48,013 bases of DNA from Pseudolabrys sp. (GTDB lineage: Bacteria; Pseudomonadota; Alphaproteobacteria; Rhizobiales; Xanthobacteraceae): contig JAURVZ010000057.1 of the NCBI GenBank assembly GCA_030655215.1, forward strand, positions 1 through 48,013. Reading direction: 5' to 3'. The position numbers and the translations under genes were made by a program. Shown in pieces: positions 1 through 8,475 of the stretch. The notes beneath the pieces are model-generated. The model worked only from the letters and a program-made list of their open reading frames with translations. It was not told where the DNA came from and ran no database searches. Position 1 is the stretch's first letter, and each line of letters starts with the position of its first letter.

Positions 1-121
1 AAGCGCCGTCCAATCGATGCGCGCGAATGTGAAACCAGATGCGTGCTTCGGCGTCCGTCATTTCGGAGCGAAGCGAGCGAGCGCGTGAACGAGTTAGCGG
101 TGTAATCGCTCGATGCGGCAT
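1..121 (-). CDS. DUF559-type endonuclease-like protein, N-terminal fragment (runs off left edge)
   Basis: An open frame starts at an ATG at 121 and runs leftward off the window, giving 40 codons. Residues 13-38 include ARSLRSEMTDAEARIWFHIR, followed by AHRLDG. This matches the start of DUF559 proteins (Vsr/restriction-endonuclease-like fold), which typically read 'R..LR..MTDAE..LW..LR..RL.G'. An in-frame stop two codons upstream means the frame cannot begin earlier. It overlaps the end of the polA fragment by 28 nt in another frame and lies directly after a palindromic repeat. In related bacteria, DUF559 frames often sit beside such repeats, which suggests a small mobile unit (inference). The catalytic part is outside the window, so activity cannot be judged. 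Confidence 0.6.
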   Translation of the reverse strand, partial: MPHRAITPLTRSRARSLRSEMTDAEARIWFHIRAHRLDGA

Positions 122-1197
122 AGGTTACCCCCCTCCCGGACAGCTTCGCTGTCCGACCTCCCCCGCAAGGGGGGAGGTGAAGAAAGCGACGCGTCCGCAG
201 TGACCGAGCCAGAGTCGATTCCCGACTTCTCAGCGACGCGCCGCGTGATGGTCGAAAACTCCATCGCTTTCAAAAACGCGATCAGGTTCTTGTAGTCCGG
301 CTCATGCACGGCGAGCTGGTCGACCGCGACATCGAGCGGCACGTTCTGGTCGAGCGTTACCAGTTTCTTGGAAATGCGCGCGATCTCGGCATTGTCGATC
401 AAGGTCTGGCGGCGCTTGTCCTGCTTGATCTCGCCAGCGCGCGCGAGCAGCGTATCGAGATCGCCATATTCGGTGATGAGCTGCGCCGCGGTCTTGACGC
501 CGATGCCGGGAACGCCGGGCACGTTGTCGGATGAATCGCCGATCAGCGCCTGCACCTCGATCACCTTGTCGGGACCGACGCCGAACTTCTCGAACACTTC
601 GGCAGGACCGATGCGCTTGTCCTTCATCGTGTCGTACATGGTGACGCAGTCATTGACGAGCTGCATCAGGTCTTTGTCGGACGAGACGATGGTCGCGGTG
701 GCGCCGGCTTCGCAAGCGAGGCGGGCATAGGTGGCGATCAAATCGTCGGCCTCAAAGCCGGCCTGTTCGAGGCAGGGAATTTCAAAGGCGCGCACGGCGT
801 CGCGGATCAGCGGGAATTGCGGCCGCAAATCCTCCGGCAGGTCGGGCCGGTGCGCCTTGTATTGCGGATACATCTCGGTGCGGAACGTCTTCTCCGATTT
901 GTCGAAGATCACCGCCAGATGCGTCGGCTTGTTGTCCGGCGGCATGTCCTCGAGCAGCTTCCACAACATGTTGCAGAAGCCGAGCACGGCATTGACCTGC
1001 AGACCGTCGGACTTGCGGGTCAGCGGCGGCAGCGCATGATAGGCGCGGAAAATGTAGCCGGAACCGTCGACCAGGAAGATGTGGTCGCCTTTTTTCAGCG
1101 CGCGGGCGGCCGGATTGCCGGACGCGGCGGCTGCGGGCGGTTCGGCCTTTGCTTTGGCGGATTTCGGGGCGGATTTGGATTTGGCTGATGTCGGCAT
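94..1197 (-). CDS. polA: DNA polymerase I, N-terminal 5'-3' exonuclease part, interrupted
   Basis: This encodes the 5'-nuclease domain of DNA polymerase I, which removes RNA primers and flaps. After an Ala/Lys-rich tail (residues 1-37) come DGSGYIFRAYH (44-54), FDK (98-100), the acidic EADD (149-152), SSDKD (172-176) and the helix-hairpin-helix GDSSDNVPGVPGIGVKTA (220-237). All are hallmarks of the metal-dependent flap nuclease fold. A normal PolA is about 930-1030 residues. This frame stops at 367, and its last 29 residues or so are encoded by an intergenic-type palindrome plus foreign sequence. The break falls at the linker after the nuclease domain (about residue 335), so that domain is complete. 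Whether the polymerase domains resume to the left cannot be seen. It could be a split gene, a frameshifted gene or a free-standing exonuclease. Confidence 0.85.
   Translation of the reverse strand: MPTSAKSKSAPKSAKAKAEPPAAAASGNPAARALKKGDHIFLVDGSGYIFRAYHALPPLTRKSDGLQVNAVLGFCNMLWKLLEDMPPDNKPTHLAVIFDKSEKTFRTEMYPQYKAHRPDLPEDLRPQFPLIRDAVRAFEIPCLEQAGFEADDLIATYARLACEAGATATIVSSDKDLMQLVNDCVTMYDTMKDKRIGPAEVFEKFGVGPDKVIEVQALIGDSSDNVPGVPGIGVKTAAQLITEYGDLDTLLARAGEIKQDKRRQTLIDNAEIARISKKLVTLDQNVPLDVAVDQLAVHEPDYKNLIAFLKAMEFSTITRRVAEKSGIDSGSVTADASLSSPPPLRGRSDSEAVREGGNLCRIERLHR
127..179. repeat. palindromic repeat with two hairpins inside polA reading frame
   Basis: Two adjacent hairpins are visible. One has stem CGGACAGC/GCTGTCCG (137-144 with 148-155, loop TTC). 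The other has stem CCTCCCCC/GGGGGAGG (157-164 paired within 169-177). The unit is read through in the polA frame as SSPPPLRGRSDSEAVREGG. That peptide is a familiar translation of short mobile palindromes in Bradyrhizobium-type genomes. It separates the nuclease domain from the DUF559-like frame. Confidence 0.8.
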
Positions 1198-1257
1198 GGC
1201 CCGAATGTGGGCCGTTGCCGCCGCTTAATCAACATGCCGGAATGAGCCTGTGGACTG

Positions 1258-2313
1258 CTATTCCGCTGGTTGCATTGCTGATTGCGGCGTCGCCTTTGGC
1301 TTGTCCGGAACCAGCTTGAAGCGGTCCGGCCGCTCGAACAGGAAATGCGCCCCGGCGGCGCGGCCGGCCCAGAAAATGGCGAGCGCGCCGACCACGCCGG
1401 TGATCGTGACGATGGCCGAAATTGTGCCGATATCGGTGATCACCCCGGTCTTCAGCAGCACGGTGCGGCTGGCGGCCATCGGCAGGAAGAAGGCCAGGTA
1501 GATGACGATCGAGTTGCGGCCGCAATAGCGCAGCGGCTTGAACAGGGGCGACAGCGACAGCAGCGCCGATATGGCGACAATGGCGGCGGCGCCGATCAAC
1601 CCCATGCCGAGGGAGAACCCCGGCAAGGAGGCAAGGCCCTCGCGCACCATGACGCCATTGAACACGGCCCAGACCAGCAAGCAGCCGAGCGCGAGCAATG
1701 GATTGTCCTGCGCGTCTTCGGCCAGCGCGAAGACATAACGTGCGGCGATGTAGCCGGTGTAGAAATAAACGAAGCGGGCGGCGAATTCGTCCGGCACCAT
1801 CCAGCCGGTATGCAGTTGAGACATTTCCATCGCCGCACCGATCAGCCAGATCACCGGCCACGGCGCGCGGCGCGTCAGCTTCACGGCGACGAAAAAGATC
1901 GGCAGCAGATAGATGAACCACAGTGTGCCGAACGGATCGATGAAGGACAGCAGATAGAGCCGGGCGACTTCCAGCGCGCCAAACTCGGCGGCGATGCCGG
2001 GCGCCTTGAAGGCGAACTGGATGGTCATCCACAGCAGATAGAAATAGACGAAGTGGACGACCTTGCGGTCGAGATAAGTGCGCCAGTCGCGGTTGATGAC
2101 CTGCGCCAGGAAAAGGCCGGAGATCAGGAAGAAGTCCGGCATGCGGAAGGGCCGGGCGAATTCGACGACGGCGTGCATCCAGCCTTCGCGGCCTGTCACG
2201 GCTTCAACGCCGAGCGTCGAATGCATCATCACCACGAAGATGATGCAGAAGCCCTTGGCATAGTCGACCCAGTCGACGCGCCCGCCGGCCGGCATTTGAT
2301 GGACACCGTTCAT
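1258..2313 (-). CDS. acyltransferase family 3 membrane protein
   Basis: This is a 351-residue integral membrane protein of the acyltransferase-3 (OafA/OpgC/YcfT-like) family, which transfers acyl groups to envelope or exported glycans. The N-terminus RVDWVDYAKGFCIIFVVMMHS matches the family opening, with the conserved His in the first membrane segment. About ten hydrophobic segments follow, including FFLISGLFLA and FVYFYLLWM. The ATG at 2313 is preferred. The frame stays open far upstream, but only as antisense of the next gene. The neighbouring UDP-glucose dehydrogenase makes a polysaccharide precursor, so a glycan target is plausible. The actual substrate cannot be read from the sequence. 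The final 25 residues are polar, Lys/Pro-rich and probably cytoplasmic. Confidence 0.8.
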   Translation of the reverse strand: MNGVHQMPAGGRVDWVDYAKGFCIIFVVMMHSTLGVEAVTGREGWMHAVVEFARPFRMPDFFLISGLFLAQVINRDWRTYLDRKVVHFVYFYLLWMTIQFAFKAPGIAAEFGALEVARLYLLSFIDPFGTLWFIYLLPIFFVAVKLTRRAPWPVIWLIGAAMEMSQLHTGWMVPDEFAARFVYFYTGYIAARYVFALAEDAQDNPLLALGCLLVWAVFNGVMVREGLASLPGFSLGMGLIGAAAIVAISALLSLSPLFKPLRYCGRNSIVIYLAFFLPMAASRTVLLKTGVITDIGTISAIVTITGVVGALAIFWAGRAAGAHFLFERPDRFKLVPDKPKATPQSAMQPAE

Positions 2314-2487
2314 GATACGGTCATGACAGAACTGGGTTTCATTACCCTTTACGCGATTACCTAAATCAGGACCGTTCCCGGCGCGCTCGCCTTGATAAGG
2401 CGGCTCTGCTAAGGAAAGCGCCTGTTTTGGCGACTGGCTGTTAACCATGCGAATGGCTGGAGCCTGAAAATAACGGACTTGTGAAAA

Positions 2488-3807
2488 ATGCGCGTTGCGA
2501 TGATCGGCTCGGGATATGTCGGCCTTGTGTCCGGGGCCTGTTTTGCCGATTTCGGTCATGTCGTCGTCTGCGTCGACAAGGACAAGTCCAAGATCGATGC
2601 GCTCAATGGTGGCGCCGTCCCGATCTATGAGCCGGGCCTGATCGAACTGGTGGCCGCAAATGCTAAGGCGGAACGGCTGACCTTCACCACCGATCTGACG
2701 ACGGCCGTGAAGGACGCCGATGCGGTGTTCATCGCTGTCGGCACGCCGTCGCGGCGCGGCGACGGCCATGCCGATCTGACTTATGTCTATGACGCGGCGC
2801 GCGAGATCGCCGGGGCCATCGATGGCTTCACCGTCGTGGTCACCAAGTCGACCGTGCCGGTCGCAACCGGCGATGAGGTCGAGCGCATTATCGCTGAGGC
2901 CAACCCCGGCGCCGATTTCGCCGTGATGTCGAACCCGGAATTCCTGCGCGAAGGCGCGGCCATTCAGGACTTCAAGCGGCCGGACCGTATTGTCGTCGGC
3001 GGCGACCATGCGCGCGGCCGCGACGTAATGAGCGAGCTATACCGGCCGCTCTATCTCAACCGCTCGCCGATCATGTTCACTGACAGGCGCACCGCCGAGC
3101 TGATCAAATATGCGGCCAATGCGTTCCTCGCCACCAAGATCACCTTCATTAATGAGATCGCCGATCTGGCCGAGAAGGTCGGCGCCGATGTGCAGGAGAT
3201 CGCGCGCGGCATCGGCCTGGACAATCGTATTGGTTCGAAGTTCTTGCACGCCGGCCCCGGTTATGGCGGCTCGTGCTTTCCCAAGGATACGTTGGCGCTG
3301 ATCAAGACCGGGCAGGACCACGGCGCGCCGTTGCGCATCGTCGAGGCGGTGGCGTCGGTCAACGATGCACGCAAGCGGGCAATGGCACGCAAGGTGCTGA
3401 ACGGGCTTGGCGGCGACATGCGCGGCAAGACAGTTGCTGTGCTGGGCCTCACCTTCAAGCCGAACACCGACGACATGCGCGATGCGCCGTCGATTCCCTT
3501 GATCACGGCGTTGCAGGACATGGGCGCGACGGTGCGCGCCTATGATCCGGTTGGCATGGAGCAGGCCAAGGGATTCTTGAAAGATGTGACGTTCTGCGAC
3601 GATGCCTATGCTTGCGCCAAGGATGCGTCGGCACTGGTGATCGTCACCGAATGGGAGCAGTTCCGGGCTTTGGATTTTGCCCGGTTGAAGGGCGCGATGG
3701 CCAATCCGCTGCTGGTCGATCTGCGCAACATCTACCGCGCGGAGGAAGTTGCGCGGCACGGCTTTGCCTATGAGAGCGTTGGGCGCGGACATTCCGCCAA
3801 AAGCTGA
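2488..3807 (+). CDS. ugd: UDP-glucose 6-dehydrogenase
   Basis: It oxidises UDP-glucose to UDP-glucuronate with two NAD+, in the cytoplasm, feeding exopolysaccharide, capsule or lipid modification. The 439 residues have the usual length. The Rossmann motif GSGYVG is at 7-12, the central helix motif SNPEFLREG at 148-156, and the catalytic cysteine in GYGGSCFPKDT is Cys263. The C-terminal UDP-binding part includes GLTFKPNTDDMRDAPS. The start MRVAMIGSGYVG is the family norm, although the ribosome site is weak. The stop overlaps the hrpB start by one base (TGATG), so the two genes are probably cotranscribed. Equivalent names in related bacteria are tuaD, rkpK and exo5. Confidence 0.95.
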   Translation: MRVAMIGSGYVGLVSGACFADFGHVVVCVDKDKSKIDALNGGAVPIYEPGLIELVAANAKAERLTFTTDLTTAVKDADAVFIAVGTPSRRGDGHADLTYVYDAAREIAGAIDGFTVVVTKSTVPVATGDEVERIIAEANPGADFAVMSNPEFLREGAAIQDFKRPDRIVVGGDHARGRDVMSELYRPLYLNRSPIMFTDRRTAELIKYAANAFLATKITFINEIADLAEKVGADVQEIARGIGLDNRIGSKFLHAGPGYGGSCFPKDTLALIKTGQDHGAPLRIVEAVASVNDARKRAMARKVLNGLGGDMRGKTVAVLGLTFKPNTDDMRDAPSIPLITALQDMGATVRAYDPVGMEQAKGFLKDVTFCDDAYACAKDASALVIVTEWEQFRALDFARLKGAMANPLLVDLRNIYRAEEVARHGFAYESVGRGHSAKS

Positions 3808-6284
3808 TGCGAAAATTCTCGAGCCCGCTGCCCATCGACGACGCGCTGCCGCGTCTGGTCGAGGCGTTCGCGCGTAGCAATGCCGTGGTGCTGGTGGCGC
3901 CGCCCGGCGCCGGCAAGACGACGCGCGTGCCTTTGGTCTTTCTCGACGAGCCATGGGCGAAAGATAAGAAGATCCTGTTGCTCGAGCCGCGAAGGCTCGC
4001 GGCACGCGCCGCTGCCGCGCGCATGGCGGCGACGCTCGGCGAACAGGTCGGCGATACGGTTGGCCTGCGTGTCCGCTTCGGCTCGAAGATTTCCAAGCGC
4101 ACGCGCATCGAAGTGATCACCGAAGGCGTGTTCACACGGGTGGTGCTGGACGACCCATCGCTTGAGGGCGTTGCCGCGGTCCTGTTCGACGAATTCCATG
4201 AACGTTCGCTCGACGCCGATCTCGGCCTAGCTCTGGCGCGCGAGGTTCAGGAAGGCCTGCGCGACGATCTCAAGGTGCTGGTGATGTCGGCGACGCTTGA
4301 CGGCGCGCGCGTTGCCGCGCTGCTTCGCAGCGATTCTGGCGACGCGCCGGTGGTGACCAGCGAAGGCCGCGCCTTCCCGGTCGAGACGCGCTATCTCAGC
4401 CGCGACCCGCGTGACCGCATCGAACGACCGGTGGCAGACGCCGTGCAGCGCGCTCTGCGTGCCGATCCGGGATCGTTGCTGGTGTTTCTGCCAGGTGCTG
4501 CAGAGATCCGCCGTACCGAGACCTTGCTGAAGGAGCAGGTGCGCGATCCGAATGTTGATATCGTCGCGCTGTTCGGCGCGCTGGATGCGCGCGATCAGGA
4601 CCGCGCCATTTCGCCGGCGCCTGCCGGACGCCGCAAGGTGGTGCTGGCGACCTCGATTGCCGAAACATCGCTGACCATTGAAGGCGTGCGCGTCGTCGTC
4701 GATTCAGGATTGTCGCGCGTACCGCGCTACGAGCCCGATGTCGGCCTGACGCGGCTGGAAACGGTGCGCGTGTCGCGCGCCGCCGCCGATCAACGGCGTG
4801 GCCGCGCCGGGCGTACTGAGCCCGGCGTTTGTTACCGCCTGTGGGACGAACCGCAGACTGGCTCGTTCGATGCCTATACGCGGCCGGAAATTCTCTCCGC
4901 CGATCTCTCCAGCTTCCTGCTCGATCTGGCGCAATGGGGCGCGGCCGACGCCAGCAAGCTGGCTTTCATCGATCCGCCGCCGTCAGCGGCGATGAGTGAG
5001 GCGCGGACGTTGCTGATCGAACTCGGCGCTATCGACGCGGCGGGCCGCATTACCGACGAAGGCCGCAAGCTTCGGCAATTGCCATTGCCGCCCCGCTTGG
5101 CGCGCATGGTGGTCGATGCCGGTGCGCAGGGCGCGGGCGCGGAAGCCGCGGCGATTGCCGCCATTCTCACCGAACGCGGGCTGGGCGGCGATGATGTCGA
5201 TCTGCGGCATCGATTGGATCAGTTTCGGCGGGATAGGTCGCGCCGAGCCGAAGACTCTCGCGCGATGGTCAAGCGATGGGTCGATACGCTCGACAAAAGC
5301 GGCACCGGCGAATTGTCGACCGGCGCTATTCTCGCACTCGCGTACCCCGACCGCATCGCCAAGAACCGCGGCGGCGGGGCGGGTGGCTTTGTGCTCGCCA
5401 ATGGCCGCGGCGGGCAGGTCGATGCCGCCTCCAATCTGGCGCGCGAGCCGTTCCTCGCTGTGGCTGAACTGACCGGCGCGGCGGCGTCTTCGCGCATCGT
5501 GCTGGCGGCGGCAATCACCTTGGCGGAAATCGAGGAACGCTTCGCTGACAAGATCGAGGACCGCGATGCGGTGACCTTTGACACCGGCTCGGCCTCCTTG
5601 CGGGCGCGGCGTTCGCGGCGGCTTGGTTCGGTGTTGCTTGCCGAGCAGATTAAGCAGGTGTCGCCAAATGCCGACACCGCGCGCATTCTCAGCGACGGCA
5701 TCGTCAGCCTCGGTCTCGACAGGCTCGACTGGAGCAAGGCGGCGCTGCAATTTCGCACAAGGGTGCATTCGCTGCGAAAAGCGGAGGGCGAGGAGTGGCC
5801 GGATGTTTCCGACGAGGGTCTGGCGCGCACGGCCGCCGACTGGCTTGGACCTTTGCTCGCCGACAAGACCAGCCGCAGCCAGCTTTCCGCTGGTGACCTG
5901 TTCGACGCGATCAGCAATCTGGTGCCGTGGAATTTGCGCCGCCGCCTCGACGCCGAAGCACCGACCCACTTCACCGCGCCGACCGGCACATCGGTGCCGA
6001 TCGATTATGAAGCCGAGCAGGGCCCGACCGTGTCGATCCGTGTGCAGGAATTGTTCGGCCTGACCACACATCCATCCATTGCCGGCGGACGAGTGCCTTT
6101 GGTGATCGAACTGCTGTCCCCGGGCCACAAAGCGGTGCAGATCACCCGCGATCTGCCCGGCTTCTGGCGCGGCAGCTATGCCGATGTCCGCTCCGACCTG
6201 CGCGGGCGCTATCCGCGCCATCCCTGGCCGGAGGACCCGACATCCGCGCCGCCGACCCGCCGCGCCAAACCGCGCGGCACTTAA
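3807..6284 (+). CDS. hrpB: ATP-dependent helicase HrpB
   Basis: This is a DEAH-type superfamily 2 helicase of 825 residues, the usual HrpB length. Walker A APPGAGKTT is at 31-39, the DEAH-box variant DEFH at 128-131, motif III SATLDG at 161-166, and the arginine-finger motif QRRGRAGRTEPG near 330. The C-terminal third is the HrpB-specific region, ending with FWRGSYADVRSDLRGRYPRHPWPEDP, a strong HrpB signature. Its cellular role is poorly defined in most bacteria. RNA or DNA unwinding is inferred from the fold. It overlaps ugd by one base, and a weak hairpin terminator follows. Confidence 0.93.
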   Translation: MRKFSSPLPIDDALPRLVEAFARSNAVVLVAPPGAGKTTRVPLVFLDEPWAKDKKILLLEPRRLAARAAAARMAATLGEQVGDTVGLRVRFGSKISKRTRIEVITEGVFTRVVLDDPSLEGVAAVLFDEFHERSLDADLGLALAREVQEGLRDDLKVLVMSATLDGARVAALLRSDSGDAPVVTSEGRAFPVETRYLSRDPRDRIERPVADAVQRALRADPGSLLVFLPGAAEIRRTETLLKEQVRDPNVDIVALFGALDARDQDRAISPAPAGRRKVVLATSIAETSLTIEGVRVVVDSGLSRVPRYEPDVGLTRLETVRVSRAAADQRRGRAGRTEPGVCYRLWDEPQTGSFDAYTRPEILSADLSSFLLDLAQWGAADASKLAFIDPPPSAAMSEARTLLIELGAIDAAGRITDEGRKLRQLPLPPRLARMVVDAGAQGAGAEAAAIAAILTERGLGGDDVDLRHRLDQFRRDRSRRAEDSRAMVKRWVDTLDKSGTGELSTGAILALAYPDRIAKNRGGGAGGFVLANGRGGQVDAASNLAREPFLAVAELTGAAASSRIVLAAAITLAEIEERFADKIEDRDAVTFDTGSASLRARRSRRLGSVLLAEQIKQVSPNADTARILSDGIVSLGLDRLDWSKAALQFRTRVHSLRKAEGEEWPDVSDEGLARTAADWLGPLLADKTSRSQLSAGDLFDAISNLVPWNLRRRLDAEAPTHFTAPTGTSVPIDYEAEQGPTVSIRVQELFGLTTHPSIAGGRVPLVIELLSPGHKAVQITRDLPGFWRGSYADVRSDLRGRYPRHPWPEDPTSAPPTRRAKPRGT

Positions 6285-6314
6285 CCTTTCACTCACCATG
6301 CGCCACGGCCCGTC

Positions 6315-6335
6315 GCCGCCGTTAAGGCGGCTTTT
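6315..6335 (+). terminator. probable weak intrinsic terminator after hrpB
   Basis: A short hairpin with stem GCCGCC/GGCGGC (6315-6320 with 6326-6331) and loop GTTAA is followed by TTTT. It lies about 30 nt after the hrpB stop and before the next start. The stem is only six pairs and the T-run is short, so termination may be partial. Confidence 0.5.
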
Positions 6336-6361
6336 GCCCTCGGCGTGGAATTCATGGCGGC

Positions 6362-6874
6362 ATGATCCGTCTTCTCATGGTCCTTGCGGCAATCCTGTTG
6401 GTCGGTGGCGGCTCGCTGACGCGCTTCCTCGACAGCGCTGTGACCGCCATGCCGAGCAAAGCCACAGTCGCCTCCGAGCCGCGCCTTGCGCCGATAATGA
6501 GCGGCCAGACCGTAACGCTCGCCAGCGGACGCGATCATCATTACGAAACCAGCGCCCGCATCGATGGCGCGCCGGTTGACTTCATCGTCGACACCGGCGC
6601 CACTTTGGTGATCCTGCGCGAATCCGACGCCGCCCGCGCCGGCATCCGCCCCTCACGCGCCGACTACACCGCCAATGTCTCGACCGCCAATGGCGTGACC
6701 AAGGCGGCGCGCGCCAAGCTCGACCGTGTCGAGATCGGCGGCATCACCGTTTATGACGTGCCGGCTTTGGTGCTCCCCGACAATGCCCTGTGGCGCAATC
6801 TGCTCGGCATGTCCTTCCTGTCGCGGCTCAAGCGCTATGAAGTGGCCAGCGGCCGCATGGTTCTCGAGCAATAA
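6362..6874 (+). CDS. retropepsin-like aspartic protease, TIGR02281 family
   Basis: A 170-residue protein with one N-terminal hydrophobic segment (about residues 3-18), so probably anchored with the domain outside the cytoplasm. The single-domain aspartic protease motif FIVDTGATLV places the catalytic Asp at 77. GVTKAARAKLDRVEIGGITV and NLLGMSFLSRL follow, which is the layout of the clan AA TIGR02281 family common in alphaproteobacteria. Such proteins would act as homodimers, like retropepsins. Their substrates are mostly unknown. No operon partner is obvious; a hairpin precedes it and a gap of about 90 nt follows. Confidence 0.85.
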   Translation: MIRLLMVLAAILLVGGGSLTRFLDSAVTAMPSKATVASEPRLAPIMSGQTVTLASGRDHHYETSARIDGAPVDFIVDTGATLVILRESDAARAGIRPSRADYTANVSTANGVTKAARAKLDRVEIGGITVYDVPALVLPDNALWRNLLGMSFLSRLKRYEVASGRMVLEQ

Positions 6875-6963
6875 TCCCGAATTGCCGCCCTAATTTGGAC
6901 CGCTTTGCCGCCCTGATGCGTTAGGCTATTGAGATTGCACCCGCCCGCCTTTTTGAGGACCTG

Positions 6964-8463
6964 ATGTTTCCCATTCCGAAGTCCGCGCTGACCCCGAATA
7001 CCTATGCCTATGAATCGTCGCCTTTGGTGAAGGCCACCGGCTTTCGCGAATATGACGCGCGCTGGCTGCTGGAAAAAGAAATCAACCTGATGGGCCTGCA
7101 GGCGCTGGGCATGGGCCTCGGCACCTTGATCAAGGAAATGGGCGTCAAGCAGGAGATCGTCGTCGGCCACGACTTCCGCGGCTATTCGGCTTCGGTGAAG
7201 TATGCGGTGATCTCGGGCCTTCTCGCCGCCGGTTGCAAGGTTCATGACATTGGTCTCTGCATCACGCCGATGGCCTATTTCGCGCAGTTCGAACTGGACG
7301 TGGCCTGCGTTGCCATGGTCACCGCCTCGCATAACGATAATGGCTGGACCGGCGTGAAGATGGGCGCCAATCGCCCGCTGACGTTCGGGCCCGATGAAAT
7401 GACGCGGCTCAAGGAGATCGTGCTCGGCTCCAAGTTCGACCTCGCCGGCGGCGGCTCCTATGTGTTTCACGAGAATTTCCCGGACCGCTACATCGCCGAT
7501 CTCACCAAGCGTCCGAAACTGAAGCGCAAGCTCAAGGTCGTCGCCGCCTGCGGCAATGGCACGGCGGGCGCTTTCGCGCAGCGCATCCTCGAGGCCATTG
7601 ACTGCGAAGTGGTGCCGCTCGATACTGAACTCGATCATACGTTTCCGAAGTACAATCCGAATCCGGAAGACATGGAAATGCTGCACGCCATCCGCGATGC
7701 GGTGCTTGAGAGCAAGGCCGATGTCGGCCTCGGCTTCGATGGCGACGGCGATCGCTGCGGCGTGGTCGACAATACCGGCGATGAAATCTTCGCCGACAAG
7801 GTCGGCGTTATGTTGGCGCGCGACATGTCGACCTTGCATCCAGGCGCGACTTTCGTCGTCGATGTGAAGTCGACCGGCCTCTATGTCACCGATCCGGTGC
7901 TGCAGAAAAACAAGGTGAAGGCCGACTACTGGAAGACCGGCCACTCCTACATGAAGCGCCGCACGCATGAACTTGGCGCGCTCGCCGGCTTCGAGAAGTC
8001 CGGCCATTACTTCTTCAACAAGCCTTTCGGCCGCGGCTATGACGATGGCTTCGTCTCGGCGCTGGCAGTGTGCGACATGATGGATCGCAACCCCGGCAAG
8101 ACGATGGAAGATTTGAAGAACGCGCTGCCCAAGACCTGGGGCTCGCCGACCATGTCGCCGCATTGCGACGACGAAAAGAAATACGGCATCGTCGCCAAGG
8201 TGGTGAAGCACTTCGAAGAGATGCAGAAGGCCGGCCAGAAGTTTAACGGCCAGCCGATCCGCGATCTGGTCACCGTCAACGGCGTGCGCGTCACGGTCGA
8301 GGACGGCACATGGGGTCTGGTGCGTGCCTCGTCGAACAAGCCGGAATTGGTCGTCGTTGTCGAAAGCCCGGTGTCGGAAGCGCGCATGCGCGAGATGTTC
8401 AAGTCGATTGATGACGTGCTGCGCACGTATCCGGATGTTGGTGCGTATAACCAGACCATCTAA
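6964..8463 (+). CDS. manB: phosphomannomutase/phosphoglucomutase
   Basis: It interconverts hexose 6-phosphates and 1-phosphates (mannose and/or glucose) for nucleotide-sugar synthesis in the cytoplasm. The 499 residues show the alpha-D-phosphohexomutase layout. The phosphoserine loop VTASHN has its Ser at 122, the metal loop DGDGDR is at 259-264, the sugar-recognition region is FEKSGHYFF, and a C-terminal phosphate-binding domain includes VRASSNKPELVVVVE. A good ribosome site (GAGGA) precedes the ATG. With ugd nearby it fits a glycan-precursor supply role. Substrate preference between mannose and glucose cannot be settled; the symbols pgm or algC would be equally defensible. Confidence 0.88.
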   Translation: MFPIPKSALTPNTYAYESSPLVKATGFREYDARWLLEKEINLMGLQALGMGLGTLIKEMGVKQEIVVGHDFRGYSASVKYAVISGLLAAGCKVHDIGLCITPMAYFAQFELDVACVAMVTASHNDNGWTGVKMGANRPLTFGPDEMTRLKEIVLGSKFDLAGGGSYVFHENFPDRYIADLTKRPKLKRKLKVVAACGNGTAGAFAQRILEAIDCEVVPLDTELDHTFPKYNPNPEDMEMLHAIRDAVLESKADVGLGFDGDGDRCGVVDNTGDEIFADKVGVMLARDMSTLHPGATFVVDVKSTGLYVTDPVLQKNKVKADYWKTGHSYMKRRTHELGALAGFEKSGHYFFNKPFGRGYDDGFVSALAVCDMMDRNPGKTMEDLKNALPKTWGSPTMSPHCDDEKKYGIVAKVVKHFEEMQKAGQKFNGQPIRDLVTVNGVRVTVEDGTWGLVRASSNKPELVVVVESPVSEARMREMFKSIDDVLRTYPDVGAYNQTI

Positions 8464-8475
8464 CATGGCGTCGTC

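Noticed and set aside
2314..3009. N-terminal extension of the acyltransferase frame by about 230 residues
   Set aside because: It is the antisense of ugd, lacks membrane character and would overlap a certain gene; the family opening starts at 2313.
4983..6299. 438-codon open frame on the minus strand
   Set aside because: Antisense shadow of hrpB with no recognisable domain.
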